Positions 24,851 through 35,756 are shown, counted from the first letter of the stretch. The stretch: DNA of 64,000 bases from Phoenix dactylifera (GCF_009389715.1 NW_024067666.1:1591001-1655000); one strand, 5' to 3'. Numbers and translations are program-made. Notes: a model not told the origin generated them from the sequence alone.

Positions 24851-25238
24851 GTGCATGGAGCAGGGAAATTATATCCTATAGGGTGTGCATCATATGGCCG
24901 GGCACACCGATACTTACGACCGCTTGTTTGCTTGTTTTTTTTATATATAATGGCGGCTTATATTCGATGGATATAAATGCGACTAATAAGATTAAAAAAT
25001 AAAAGACTACAAAAATATATCGGTGCAGGCTCGTGATCCATCTAAATAAAATTTTTCGAGTGATGAGCAGTAAAAAAGGCAATCCATTCAGCAATACAGT
25101 TTGCTTTTCGATAAATATATATGGTCAAATTGGACTGAGTAAAATTATAAAAATATTTAGTTATAATTGGCTGCATGCAAAGCCACATAGTATATGTAAT
25201 AAAGTATCTAATTTTTCAATAAATTTATGGTACTAAGC

Positions 25239-25264
25239 TTTTTTTTTTTTTTTTTTTTTTTTTT
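25239..25264. repeat. Poly-T run (26 bases)
   Basis: Uninterrupted T-run. On the minus strand it could be the poly(A) tail of an unrecognised retro-insertion. Confidence 0.9.
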
Positions 25265-25573
25265 ATTTTTACCCATAGGTGGACTAAATGCATGTTTTTT
25301 CTCCGGAAAACGCTAAAATCCTCCTCCATCCCGGTTGTATCTCACCAATTTTGAGCGCAAAAAAACCGATGCCACCCACCTCACCAATCCCCGCGGCCCC
25401 AGAAGCTGCAAAAATCCAACCAGCTTCCCGGCGTTACCAACGAGGGGGCTTAAAAGCCTTCCGCCTCTAGTTTTAAGCAGGCAAAACAGAAAAAACAAAA
25501 AAAAAAAAGAAACGGAAAGGCCAGTTTGCACATTAAATTCCTTTTCCACAAACCCCATCAGCATCTCTCCGGC

Positions 25574-25580
25574 TATTTAA
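25574..25580 (+). promoter_or_regulatory. Candidate TATA box of the phytosulfokine gene
   Basis: TATTTAA lies about 100 bases upstream of the start codon. A CT-rich leader of roughly 70 bases follows, a usual arrangement for plant genes. The assignment rests on position. Confidence 0.5.
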
Positions 25581-25677
25581 ACCCCCAAATATCCTCCATT
25601 CCTCCCCACCACCTAAGCTTCCTTTCCCTTCACTTCCTAATCCCTCTCTTCCAATTTTCCTTAGCCCAAACTCCATC

Positions 25678-26073
25678 ATGTCTAAGAACATCACCCTTGT
25701 GCTCATAGCCCTCCTCGTCTGTGTGTCCCTGACCCAAGCTTCCAGGCCTGTCCCAGCGGATCCTAAGCAAACATCACTTGAGGTACTTCATAATCTATTT
25801 TCCTTGACACATGTTAGTCTCTAATTCTTTGATTTCTAGTTTTTTGTTCATTTTTTTTTTCTTATTGTAGTTTTTGTTGGGTTTTTAGGAGTGGGGAGTA
25901 GTTGGATTTGTCTGATTTGAAATGTTTTTTTTTGTGTGACTGTATAGGCTGTGAAGCAGGAGATACCTGAGAAAGTGGAAGGATGTGAGGGGCTTAGTGA
26001 GGATGAATGCTTGATAAGAAGGACTCTGGTTGCCCATGCTGACTACATCTACACCCAGGAGAAGCACAACTAG
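25678..26073 (+). CDS. PSK: Phytosulfokine (PSK) precursor, two exons
   Basis: Exon 1 is 25,678-25,782 and exon 2 is 25,948-26,073, with a GT...AG intron of 165 bases in phase 0; the product has 76 residues. Residues 1-21 form a secretion signal ([20 protein letters not shown], then Ala). The mature part holds Cys48 and Cys56 (C-x7-C), then RRTL, then the hormone YIYTQ at residues 68-72 preceded by HADY. In this family the two Tyr of YIYTQ are sulfated by tyrosylprotein sulfotransferase, which needs the Asp before the first Tyr (present, Asp67). Subtilases then release the peptide, and the PSKR receptor kinases perceive it at the cell surface to promote cell growth and dampen some immune responses. 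The length fits the family's usual 75-90 residues. Both exons are intact, so this should be a working gene. Which paralogue it is cannot be told. Confidence 0.95.
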
Positions 26074-26189
26074 AAGGAACTCTAGTTTTGTTGCTAGAAT
26101 GATGCTTGTCTTTGGTAGCCCAAGCTGGGATCTTGTAGATGTTTTCTATCAAATGATGGTAGAATTTATTTTAATGGGCTTCTTTTGTG

Positions 26190-29100
26190 GGTATGTGTGT
26201 GTGTGTGTATTTGCTTTTGGTTTTTGCATCTCTGTTTGGGTTTGTTATTGTAAACTTTTGACTGTTTTTTGGGTAGTCAAAAAGGGTGGAGAGAGGTGGT
26301 TCAGCTCTGCAATTCCTGCAATCCATCGGTTACTTTAGGATTTTATTAGTTTATGAATATTTGAATATTAGTTGGAGTCTTGGAGATGGTCTCCCAATTA
26401 ACAAAGTTGGATGATTATTGTCTCTTCTTAATATCTAAGATACATTAAATTTTGTTTTAGCACTACCCAGGATTGGAATCCTGGATCTCCTCCAAGGGCA
26501 ACCTTTATCTGACAGATGCCAATCCACTTGGAAGGCAAACTAGAGTGAAAAAATTACCTTTTCATATACTTATATAATTTAAATTTGAAGTATAAAAATT
26601 TGAAAAAAGTAATAGTTAATCTAATCTTTTCTATTACTCTAGTAGCAGGGATGTGTTGATCAGGTTTATGCAGATAGGAGCATTTTTTTTTTTTTTTGAG
26701 GGGGAAATGAAGTGAAGAACTTTCCCAATCATTTATTATTAATTTGTGGGTTGGAAGGGAGGTAAACAACCAGTAAGAGAAAAGTAGGAGAGAAGGGCTT
26801 GGGAGGAAAGGCATGTTGGATGTTTCTTTCTATATTATTTTTCAGAAAAGTAAGGCAGGAGTGTTTTTCTTTCATTTCTTTCTTTTCTTTTTCTTTTTCT
26901 TTTGGCCACCATCCTACCTACTAAAAGTAAAAAAATATCTCATATTTAAACGAAACAAGAAATTGCATTTGTAATTGCATAAGCTAATGTTGTTTCATTA
27001 TAATAAGCCTAATATCGTTAGACAAGAACCAAAGTGAATTGGAGCAAGCTTTTGGGTGTGCGGAAGATATATTGCTTTCGTCATGTTGTATTGCATCATT
27101 TTTCTACATGCCTTGTCAACTAGTCTAAAGTCATATTAAAGTAATTGATGATTTTGCAAGGTCTACTAACGCAACAACTCTATTCAAACCAGCCGAAACA
27201 CGTTCGTTCTCGAATGGTCAGAAAATAAATATTTTTTAAGAGTAAAGGATGGAGCAAAGATTCCATAAAAGAAGATGCATATCGAAATTAGGTCAGCCTC
27301 CTTGCTTCCACCACAAACATCAGAAAAAAAAATTTCCATCATTTTTCCCTCTCCAAATTTGTTGAATTAAATCATGGAGTCGGATGGATTAAGAAATTCA
27401 AGACATACCTAGTAATATGTCTAAATATGCAAGGTACCTTTCATAGCATAAATTGAAGTTAGTTAAGAGTCTTTAAATTTTGTTCATTTGTCCATGCATT
27501 TGGTTGGATGGGGAAAGGGTAGTCAGACCTTCTTACGGTAAGTTGTTGATTTCTAAGATATAAAGGAAACTTTATTGAATTGCTAATGCTTTCCCATGTA
27601 ATCTAGAATCAAATACAAAAAAATTAAACCATGAAAGCTTTTCATATGCTTTTTCTTCTTTTGATGGAACTTAAAAGAGACGGCGTAGCGAACGTAAGAG
27701 ACTGAACGGGGTTGGTATTCTCACGTCCTTTCTACGTTGTTGTTCTTCATTGGATGATTCTATTAGTAACCATGCGTTTTTTGGTCTCCTATGACTCCCT
27801 TTGAAAGCGTACGGTGGATTCGCGCTGTTTCTTTCTGGAACCTTTGCTTCCCCACTTCGCACGCAAATTGCTCGATAAAATGCCACCTCATAGTGATAAG
27901 GTATTGGCGAACGTTTTTTTTTTTAAAAATATTTTTCCATACGTGTGGTAAGGCTCTAAGGCGGTTGAACGGACGGAATCCAGGACTTGCACGTGGTACT
28001 TTAACAAAATACATTAATAGCCTAATTATGAGCTTTGCCTTCGAAACTTTCACTTCGACCCTTGGAAAGATGAAAATTTCCATCAGACATTGAAACTTTC
28101 TCATGGATTTTTTCTTAACAAGATTTCGTACGTACGCTTCTCGTCGCTGTGTTCGTCGCCTCCACAGCTACCTGATTGGCTGCTTGGTTTCCTTCTCGGA
28201 ATGCAAAGAAAGCCCGCTTCCATGCATTGTATCTTTCAAGATTGGATTGGTGTAGTTATCCATGAAACAACCTACAAGATTACACCCGTCGGTCATCGGT
28301 GTACATCAACTAAAAAAGATAAGAGAGCCAGCCAAGAGAGAGTATTCAAATGAAACATTTTACGCAGTCATTTTGTCTTTCATTTTAAAAAAAGGTACAG
28401 GAAGAGGAGGAATACATTCAAGAAGCTATTGGAAGGAAGGAAAAAGGACTGGAAATTGAAGAAGAATGAGGAAATGTAAAGGCACTAAACACACCTCAAC
28501 TTCACCTGGCAAGGTTTAATCTGAGGGCAAATAAACCATTTGTCCCTCTACTCAATCCCTGCTTGATGATGGCTAGCTACTTCATGAAACTACTAATAAC
28601 CAAAGAGTGCATATTTTTGTGTTTGATTCTCTGTGGCCTTCATCGTGTCTTTTAGTGATCGGTTCTTGCAATAAAACATTATATGGTTCTTGCATTTCAT
28701 TGGTGCCATCAAGTGCTAAGGTCAGCAAAAACACTAACTTTCGACAAAATGGAATCTATGGATTAGTCGAGAGATATCAAAAATTGATATTTCTTAAGAA
28801 CAAAAAAAGACATTAGAGAGATTGATATACAAAAATTAATACGTAAATTTATTTTTAAAAATAATGAATTTTGAAGATATATACTTATACAAATAAATAT
28901 TCGAACATACAAAGAATTAAATACATATATAAATACATAAAGGCAATAAAAACGATAGCCGCTGCAACATCTTCCAGAAAGAACCTTCGAAGTTAGCTTT
29001 TGCCATCTTCATCATTTCACTTTCCATGTTTCTTTGTAGACGATTCGTTGGCTCGCTAGTCCCTTCGGTGGCATTTTCCGGCCTCGGAAGGAACTCAAAA

Positions 29101-31527
29101 CTCCCAATCGCCCAAAATGGGCGGTCGCCTCTTCGAAGTAGGGAATGGATGGAGTCGGCAACACCCCACGACCGTGCCGTCCAATTATTAGCTCGCCGAC
29201 CAAAATTGTCTCACTAGACCATTTCATAGTTCGGACATCGAGTTACTTTCAGTCCGTTTAATACATGTCACTGTTGACCAATCTCCACGAGGTCAGATTC
29301 CAATCCATGGACTCGAGCTAGCCTGTTTATCATCACATAATTTAATAGAAACATACTCGATGAATCCGATTGGATTATAGAAGAAGAAAAGGTATCATTT
29401 ATAGTGGAATTTTTTCACCGCAAAGTGTATTGAATAGCCATCACATCATCTATCTCGAACTGATGATTTTTTTCATCCCTGTTACGTGTTCTGTGGTGAA
29501 AAATCGTACCGTAGAGTATTTGAACTCTCAAAAGAAAGACATCTAAAACTCTTTAGGATTGGGATATATTTTCATATCAATGTTAAAAGAGGATAACTTA
29601 TCCCCACAAATTGAAATATTTTGCTTCTGACAACGATATGAAACCCACAGCAATCGCGAAAACTTATTTAATAAATGACCAATTAATCATTTTGTCAGCA
29701 ATGATGAGATGACGAGCTCAAAGGCAGCAAATAGTGTCATCCACATAGGATTGGGTGCATGGTCTAGGTGTCGCCCTCGCAGGCTTAATAGTTATCCAAA
29801 TGAGTCGGGAAGGCCGATGAAGACCATTAGAATAATAAAAGGGTCAAGAGCTGAAGAGTTTGAAGTTCAGCTTTGCAAGCAGTTAGTTTGACTGCATGAG
29901 CGGCGGAGAGATTTTGACCTTTAATTTATAGGTGCAATCAATAAAAGTTGAGATTATGTATCTGTTTCCAGATAAGCATAAGGTGCTTAATATGATTGTT
30001 CTCTAGATAAATCTAAGCAAGCTAGATTTTAAGCTATGACATTGAGAGCTGCGTATACTCTCGTCAACCAGCTAATGATGTAAATGGTGTAAAATATATT
30101 GACAATAAATTAATTGGCTTCTAGACGAGTTCTACAATTAAGCTTTGGTTGCTTTTCACCTTTGATGGCTAGGTATGGTAGATTTATTTGCTACCATGAC
30201 ATTAGGATGGTATATAATCTAGTCAACCAGCCAATGATGTAAATAGTATTATATGGAATCATTTGAATGCGAGAGCAGGAGCAAGTTTGAAATATGCATC
30301 CGCCTCAAATGCCGCACTCTAAAACAACATAGTTTTCTTTCTTTTTATTATGGTAAATCGAATTTGTTAAGCCAATCTAAAATAAAAACATTCGTGGAAA
30401 TCACCAAATAAAATACTAAAAAATTCAGTGGAAATATTTGACAAAGTCGTCCATAACATGGATCCAATGTAATTAGTTATACATAACGCCACCCAATCTA
30501 CAGTGTTGTTTGCTTCTCCAAAAGATTGTAGAGCTACCCTTATTTCTAGCAATATTGTCGAAGCCGATGTGAACCAATCTCAACGGGTATGAACTAGATA
30601 ACTATCTAACAACCGTCACAGAATCTCCTTCAAAAATTAACAGCATAGCTCTTTTTCACCCCGTCGGTTTTGATGTTCTATTAGCTTATACATTGTCATG
30701 GAATTTTGGTTCCAGCGCATTATTTACTCTCTTAAGGAGCAGCCCTGCAACCTCATTTGGTTAACGTTTGGTGATTCGGATCCTGCTGATGGAGATGTGT
30801 GATCACCCACAAGATCTCCTGCTGCTGCAAACTAAATTTTGCGAGTGACATCAATTTTGATGCTCCTGCTTTTGCTCCTCTATTGTTGCAAGTGCGTCTG
30901 ATTCTATTTTTTCACCAGTATCAGCTTGTCTTCTCCATTCAGTTTTCTCTGTTCTTGGATTGTAATTAATCTTGTTTCTTTCTTCTCGAATAAAATTTGA
31001 TGACTAATGTGGCTCATTGCCCACTGGCCTCCTTTTACTCAGAAATTATTGAGAGCATTAGTCAATTTTGTGTTTCTCAATGAGATGGTAAAGCCGGACA
31101 AAGAGTGCCAATTATTAATACGTGAACACTTAATGTTTTCTTTTCATTAGCTATCAATCATGATTCTTAACTTACTGTTCTTTGTCCTGTGTTCTAAAAG
31201 TCAAAAGGAATAATCTCTCAAAAGATCTCCATAAGATGTTCACATGGCAATATTGATTGCTCTAATGTAGCCGCTTGCTTTAAGCATTTTTCATGTGACG
31301 ACATGATTGCTATAATAGATTCTCAATGTCCTGCTAGATACGTTGAAAGTGGATGCGATGTGCAAAAAATTTATAGCGCCTGTCCCTTCGAACATGCTAC
31401 TTGTTATCTTTGCAAGAGCTTTGATAGCAAGCAGTACTTTCTGAAGCTGACGTTCAAATTGGTTAGTTTGGCAGAAAGGAAGGAATATATCAAATGATAG
31501 AGAGAGTGTTATTGGGAGAGAAGGGGA
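26190..31527. other. Intergenic DNA without recognised genes
   Basis: Starts with the presumed 3' UTR of the phytosulfokine gene, which includes a short TG run at about 26,193-26,208. A CT/T-rich stretch lies at about 26,865-26,903. Two CpG-richer patches (about 27,670-28,150 and 29,020-29,240) have overlapping short frames on both strands but no family motif; the second contains the palindromic CGCCCAAAATGGGCG. No RNA gene was seen. Confidence 0.5.
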
Positions 31528-31647
31528 GGGTGTTGCAACCACACCATCATTCGAGTCTCGGATTCTAACAAAACTCTGCAGTTAAACATGCTTTGACTGG
31601 AGTAGTATTAGGATGGGTGAGCTTTCAAAATGTCCTCAAGTTACACT
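31528..31647 (+). pseudogene. 5S rRNA-derived pseudogene
   Basis: About 120 bases line up end to end with plant 5S rRNA. AGTAGTATTAGGATGGGTGA differs at one base from the canonical 5S stretch. TCTGCAGTTAAACATGCTTT matches the CTCCGAAGTTAAGCGTGCTT region, and GTCCTCAAGTTACAC matches the 3' end. A T-run directly after the end resembles the RNA polymerase III stop, and an A-rich run follows at about 31,659-31,678. Many substitutions rule out a working rRNA gene. It is either a stray degenerate 5S copy or the head of a 5S-derived SINE. Confidence 0.8.
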
Positions 31648-31726
31648 CTTTTTTCCTTTAAAAAAAAGAAAAATAAAGGGCTAGCATTGCATTTTAATGT
31701 TTCTTTGCTACATTTACAAAATAAAA

Positions 31727-31989
31727 GCCTATTTGAATATTTCTATGGGATTGAACAGAAAATCCTACAAGAATCAGATCTGTTGGCCCGCCTAGCTCGT
31801 AATTATAAGAACATGCCCATATCCTAGCCTTTGGACTACATTAAAAAAAAAAAAAACAAGCTATAGAATTTTTTTCTCTTTCTTTAGGTTTTGAGCTAGA
31901 AGGTGCTGAGCTATGCATGAATAGACAGCTCAATTCACGAATCCTACAGTACTTTCAGTCCGATCCTACAGAACTATCCAAATAGACCC
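31727..31989. mobile_element. MITE with long imperfect inverted ends
   Basis: The left end, GCCTATTTGAATATTTCTAT, and the complement of the right end, GTCTATTTGGATAGTTCTGT, agree at most positions, and the match continues for about 15 more bases. The interior of about 190 bases is non-coding. The target duplication is unclear, so the superfamily (hAT or Harbinger) is left open. Confidence 0.55.
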
Positions 31990-32359
31990 CAAGGTGATGC
32001 CTTTTCCTAAGCTTTATCTTTAGATAATATATAGCCTAGGAGATAGAAAATAGGAGAGTGACTTATCTGAATTCTTCATGTTCGGATCATACATATGTTC
32101 AAACAAGTCAACTAAATTGTTAATTGGCTATCCAAAGTTGGCAACCCTATCATTTGGCTGAGAACTAACCTTAAGCTAACCTGGTTCTGGCCCATATAGA
32201 TTGTTCTGCTGTATGCTTTCAAGAAATATCAGTGCTAATTAAGCAAAGACTTTGACAACAAAAGAGAAAAAGATAAAAGAGTTACATGAAGCAAGAAAGT
32301 GACATGGTAGACTTGGATGTCACTTCCTGCACATCAGAAAGATGCAAATCTATTTTTAC

Positions 32360-32549
32360 CTTCCTCTCCTCTGCCTTTCGAGTATTTCTGAAAAAATACT
32401 TAAATTTTTCATATTTCCATGCTCCTAGATATCAACCCGAGACAGTATCTTAGCTGTAGCTATAGTACTGTTGCTCCATTTTCATATTAATCATTGATAT
32501 TATTGACCATATCATTTCACCATGTTAATTTTCTGGTATGTCTGCAAGC
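32360..32549 (-). pseudogene. Degenerate copy of the 34.5-kb exon
   Basis: On the minus strand it begins after TTTATTTAG and ends at AAG before GTAAAA, as the better copy at 34,554-34,793 does. Its last part reads WKYEKFKYFFRNTRKAEERK, clearly related to WKYENLNKLFGNTQIAEERK there. It is shorter (190 against 240 bases) and its first half contains stops and a shifted frame, so it cannot be a complete exon. It lies just 3' of the exon-like block at 32,620-32,868, where an exon of the same gene would be expected. Confidence 0.5.
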
Positions 32550-32619
32550 CTAAATAAATTTCTTGTAGTATATTCATATATGGTTATCATTAGGAGATAA
32601 AGGAAATAAAATTATTGAC

Positions 32620-32868
32620 CTTTCTCTTGTTGCCCAAGTCCACATCCTTCTCAGGCTTGAGTCTTTTGCTAAATGCCACTTCCAAAACTTGATTACTCTG
32701 ATCAATGCAAATCTCACATGTAGTAAGGTCATATCTCATGCTTCCACACAATTTTCTATGATCCACTGAAACAAGTTCCTTGAACTTGCAAGTGACTTCA
32801 ATCTGCCCTTCCATCTGGGGATTATAAGTCATAGGAATGCAGTTTACTGCCCATCTTCTTCCACAAGT
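32620..32868 (-). CDS. Exon-like block, tentatively B3-domain related
   Basis: A 249-base block (83 codons, no stop) on the minus strand, bounded by AG upstream and AAG/GT downstream. Protein pieces: TCGRRWAVNCIPMTYN (1-16), CKFKELVSV (27-35), RYDLTTCEICID (45-56), then a basic end, KPEKDVDLGNKRK. Directly upstream the same frame reads FFRCVRFHEIPSTLVLEEIN, broken from this block by one TAG at 32,869-32,871. FFR...IPSTLV, a Trp-containing middle and FDxTxCEI-like DLTTCEI resemble, in order, the start, middle and end of plant B3 (REM-type) DNA-binding domains. The similarity is weak and judged by eye. The nearby stop and the broken neighbouring exon suggest a decaying gene copy, unless the block is an intact exon of an unknown gene. 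Confidence 0.4.
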
Positions 32869-33284
32869 CTAACCAAAATGGTTTACAAAATTAATCTCCT
32901 CCAAAACAAGGGTAGATGGAATCTCATGAAATCTTACACACCTAAAGAAGTTGTAAGCAACATCCACTGCACAAACTTTCTTAGAGCAAGGAAGAGAAGA
33001 TGAAAGCTTGGAGAATCAGTCCCCCGTCATGAAGATGAGTTGAACTCCTAAGCAATTTAAATGAGCTAGTGAGCTGTGAACAGCAAGTCGATTCATTCTG
33101 ATTCATCTCTCTGGAGACTAATCGAATAAAGTCAAAGTGACTTTGAGCCTTAGACCTCAATAACAGGGGTTCTAGGTAAGGTATACCGATGCACAACCAT
33201 GAGCTTAGTTCATTGTATAATTAAATACAATAGAACCCTGACTACCATGATCAGCTGAGCTGAGCTTTCTAATCTTGAAATAGA

Positions 33285-33720
33285 ACCTGCACAAATCTCT
33301 CCGAACTTCTTTATTCATCCATCCATACAAATCTTGAAGCGACCATTTCATGATCTAATGATGGATTCGTGCATCAGAAGGTAAATCCTTACACGTATCC
33401 ATTTAACAACTGTTAGGGTTGTATCTAGATCACTCGAAAGAATGATTGATCTTTTTTTTCACGATGTGGGCCATGAGATCGAATCCTGCACAAATCTTCA
33501 TTCATCCTTCTACAAAGCTTTCAAAGCGACTTTTCCACAATCCAACGATGGATTCATTTGAAGGAAGGTGAACCCTCCTTTCGCCGCCTAAAGATACAAC
33601 CCTGTCCATTTAACAAAGGTTTAGGTTGTATCATTCGTGCAAAAGAATGATTGATATTGGATCGCACCCGCACAACTCTCAATGCACTCCGAACTCCTTC
33701 ATTCAAACCATACTGAACCG
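33285..33720. repeat. Tandem units (~205 bp) of a dispersed repeat
   Basis: Two to three imperfect units. CTGCACAAATCT-type blocks occur at about 33,287, 33,488 and 33,669, and GGTTGTAT at about 33,414 and 33,624, giving periods of about 180-210 bases. Each unit has a TTCATTCATCC block and a CAACGATGGATTC-type block. A single copy lies at 5,130-5,375. A separate short duplication of AGCCCACTGAGAAGTAG (starts 33,861 and 33,897) follows downstream. Confidence 0.6.
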
Positions 33721-34553
33721 AATAGTGTAGATTCCATTACCAGAAACCATCTAACGTAATGAATCTCCCGAGCAATTGTGGGCTCGCCCCTGCTTCTTGC
33801 ACCACGTTGAACCCTAGAACCTGCATGCCACGGATCAGCAGATTAGTGTTGCTGCTCGTAAGCCCACTGAGAAGTAGCAGATAAATGTTGCTCGAAAGCC
33901 CACTGAGAAGTAGACTCTTTGATCAGATCCTGTGGAGGGAATACATATTTGGGTTACGTACAGGCCTTATATGACTTGGTTAATTTTTGGGAAGAAAAAA
34001 GCAGGGTTAGTGCCCATTACCTCCCTTCTGGATGATCGATCCTTCGTCTCTGGCCAGCTCTCTACAACCACCATGCAACCCTGATATCATCCAAGTAAAC
34101 AGAATCCATGGGAGGTTGAAACTGGAAGAATGGCGGCAGGCGAACGCCATTCCTACCATCAGGCACACTTCCGGAAGGAACAACGTATTTTGATCCCAAT
34201 TCTACTCACAATTCCAAAATTTTTGTCTCTTTCCTCTTCAGCCTTCACTGAGACGAGCCCTCCGGAACAAAGTTGCTGGATCGCTGACGGGGACGACAGC
34301 AATGATAGGGGGTGGCATTCTCGGAGTAGCAGTGGCAGGGGAATGGCGAGGAAGAGAACAGGGTAGGAATACCCTGAGCCACCTTATACCCACAAAACAA
34401 GAGGATTCTAATTCTAAAAGTAATTTTAAGTTATCACACCGATGGTCATGCAACGAAATTAATTCCCTGGCTTCCAAACGTTAGTTCAGAAATCTATGTT
34501 AAAATTTTTTAAAATAGAGGGACCGTAGGTAAAAGTTGCAAATCTATTTTCAC

Positions 34554-34793
34554 CTTCCTCTCCTCCGCTATTTGTGTATTTCCAAATAATTTATTGAGAT
34601 TTTCATATTTCCATCGATCTGGCTCTCTTTGTGGGCTGGGTCTCTTTGTTGATGAGCTGCCACCTGGAGAAGTGGTGCACTTTTGTGTTCCAGTAGATGG
34701 GCTGCTATTGTTGCTTGGTCCATTGGGCGCCTTATATTTGCTATTATTGGCATCACCATTGCATTCATTAATTTTGATAAGATGTGTAGAAGC
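34554..34793 (-). CDS. Exon-like block, better copy, same gene family as 32.4 kb
   Basis: A 240-base block, exactly 80 codons with no stop, on the minus strand, preceded by TTTATTCAG and followed by GTGAAA, so it has both splice signals in phase 0. It has no Met start, only a Ser/Pro/Thr-rich middle (PSNNSSPSTGTQKCTTSPGG) and a charged end, REPDRWKYENLNKLFGNTQI, then AEERK. A diverged copy at 32,360-32,549 sits one short intron downstream of the 32,620-32,868 block, so the two blocks are probably consecutive exons of one gene that was partly duplicated in tandem. The protein is not recognised with certainty; a linker following a B3-type domain is a guess. Confidence 0.45.
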
Positions 34794-35051
34794 CTGAATA
34801 AATTATACACATAAGAATATAGTTACCTATAAATTAATTTAAGAGTATATAATAATAATAATAATCTAACAATATTATTATTATAAATTAACTATATAAA
34901 TTAATTATATAAATAAACTATAATATAACAATAATTATGTGTGGAATAAATTAACTATATTCGTATAGAGTTGCCTGTTAGGAGGACGCAGCCCATCAAA
35001 TCGGGAAACGGTGCCCTAGATGTTCCCGTCCGGAGTATGGAATGCGAGTGA

Positions 35052-35099
35052 CACGTGGCATCGTAACCTAATTGGAGCAGAGGCAAAAAAGTTTCCCGC
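35052..35099 (+). promoter_or_regulatory. G-box, CCAAT box and E2F-type site upstream of the EVE gene
   Basis: CACGTGGC (35,052-35,059) matches the G-box/ABRE core. ATTGG (35,071-35,075) is a CCAAT box on the other strand. TTTCCCGC (35,092-35,099) fits the E2F consensus TTTSSCGC. They lie 118-165 bases before the start codon, and no TATA box is evident. The E2F-type site would suggest cell-cycle-linked expression, which is an inference. Confidence 0.45.
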
Positions 35100-35216
35100 C
35101 ATAATCCCCCTACCTCCACTCTCAGCTCCCGTTTCTAGTTCTAGAAGGGTCGAAGGCAGGGAGAGACTCCGACGGGAAAAAAGAGAGGAAAGGGAGCCGA
35201 GTGGTGGTGGGAGCCG

Positions 35217-35678
35217 ATGGGGAAACGGAGGTATTGGCTACTGAAGACGGAGCCCAAGGAGTGGTCGTGGGAGGACCAGCGATCCAACGGCGGCATGTCG
35301 CAGTGGGACGGCGTCAAGAACCGGCAGGCCCTGAAACACATGAAGGCCATGAGCAAGGGCGACCGCTGCTTCTTCTACCACTCCGGCCCCTCCGACCGCC
35401 GGATCGTCGGCGTCGTCGAGGTCACGCGCCCCTGGTACGCCATCGCCGGCGAAGAGGGTGCGGTGGACCTCCGGGAGGTGGGGGAGATGAGGCGCCCCGT
35501 CCATCTCAAGGACATCAAGGCGGAGGCGGCGATGAAGGGCTTCGCCCTCCTGAGGCAGCCCCGCCTCTCCGTCGTCCCCGTTCCGGAGGACATCTGGGAG
35601 CAACTCTGCGAGATGGGCGGAGGTTTCGCTGACGACGAGGAGGCGACGCCGCCGCCGGCGGAGGAAGAAGAAGATTGA
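35217..35678 (+). CDS. THYN1-like: EVE-domain protein, thymocyte nuclear protein 1-like
   Basis: A single-exon frame of 153 residues, GC-rich. The EVE domain (PUA-like fold) fills residues 5-133: YWLLKTEP (6-13), WSWEDQ (16-21), WDGVKNRQA (30-38), GDRCFFYHSG (48-57), GVVEVTRPWY (65-74) and PRLSVVPV (115-122). These are the family's hallmarks in order, including the Trp-Asp-Gly-Val-Lys-Asn element and the aromatic pocket. EVE/THYN1 proteins are thought to bind modified bases in DNA or RNA, and the animal homologue is nuclear. The tail (139-153) is Asp/Glu- and Pro-rich. The start has good context (GCCGATGG), with no earlier in-frame Met before conserved sequence. A GT-type splice site just after the stop (near 35,687) leaves a 3' UTR intron possible. 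Confidence 0.93.
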   Translation: MGKRRYWLLKTEPKEWSWEDQRSNGGMSQWDGVKNRQALKHMKAMSKGDRCFFYHSGPSDRRIVGVVEVTRPWYAIAGEEGAVDLREVGEMRRPVHLKDIKAEAAMKGFALLRQPRLSVVPVPEDIWEQLCEMGGGFADDEEATPPPAEEEED

Positions 35679-35736
35679 CGGGAGGTACGCCGTATGCCGC
35701 TTCTTTCTAGGCTAACCTAAGGAGTTCCGGAAGGCA

Positions 35737-35756
35737 CGCATAGGGTTTTCTATGCG
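35737..35756 (+). other. Perfect hairpin in the presumed 3' UTR of the EVE gene
   Basis: CGCATAG and CTATGCG form a 7-bp stem around a GGTTTT loop, about 60 bases after the stop codon. It could be chance. Confidence 0.35.

Noticed and set aside
27671-28353. Overlapping frames of 65-113 codons
   Set aside because: Frames on both strands conflict and none shows a motif; possible transposon debris, but no ends were found.
35201-35632. 143-codon Arg/Gly/Pro-rich frame and a minus-strand partner
   Set aside because: Both overlap the EVE gene in other frames and lack any domain.
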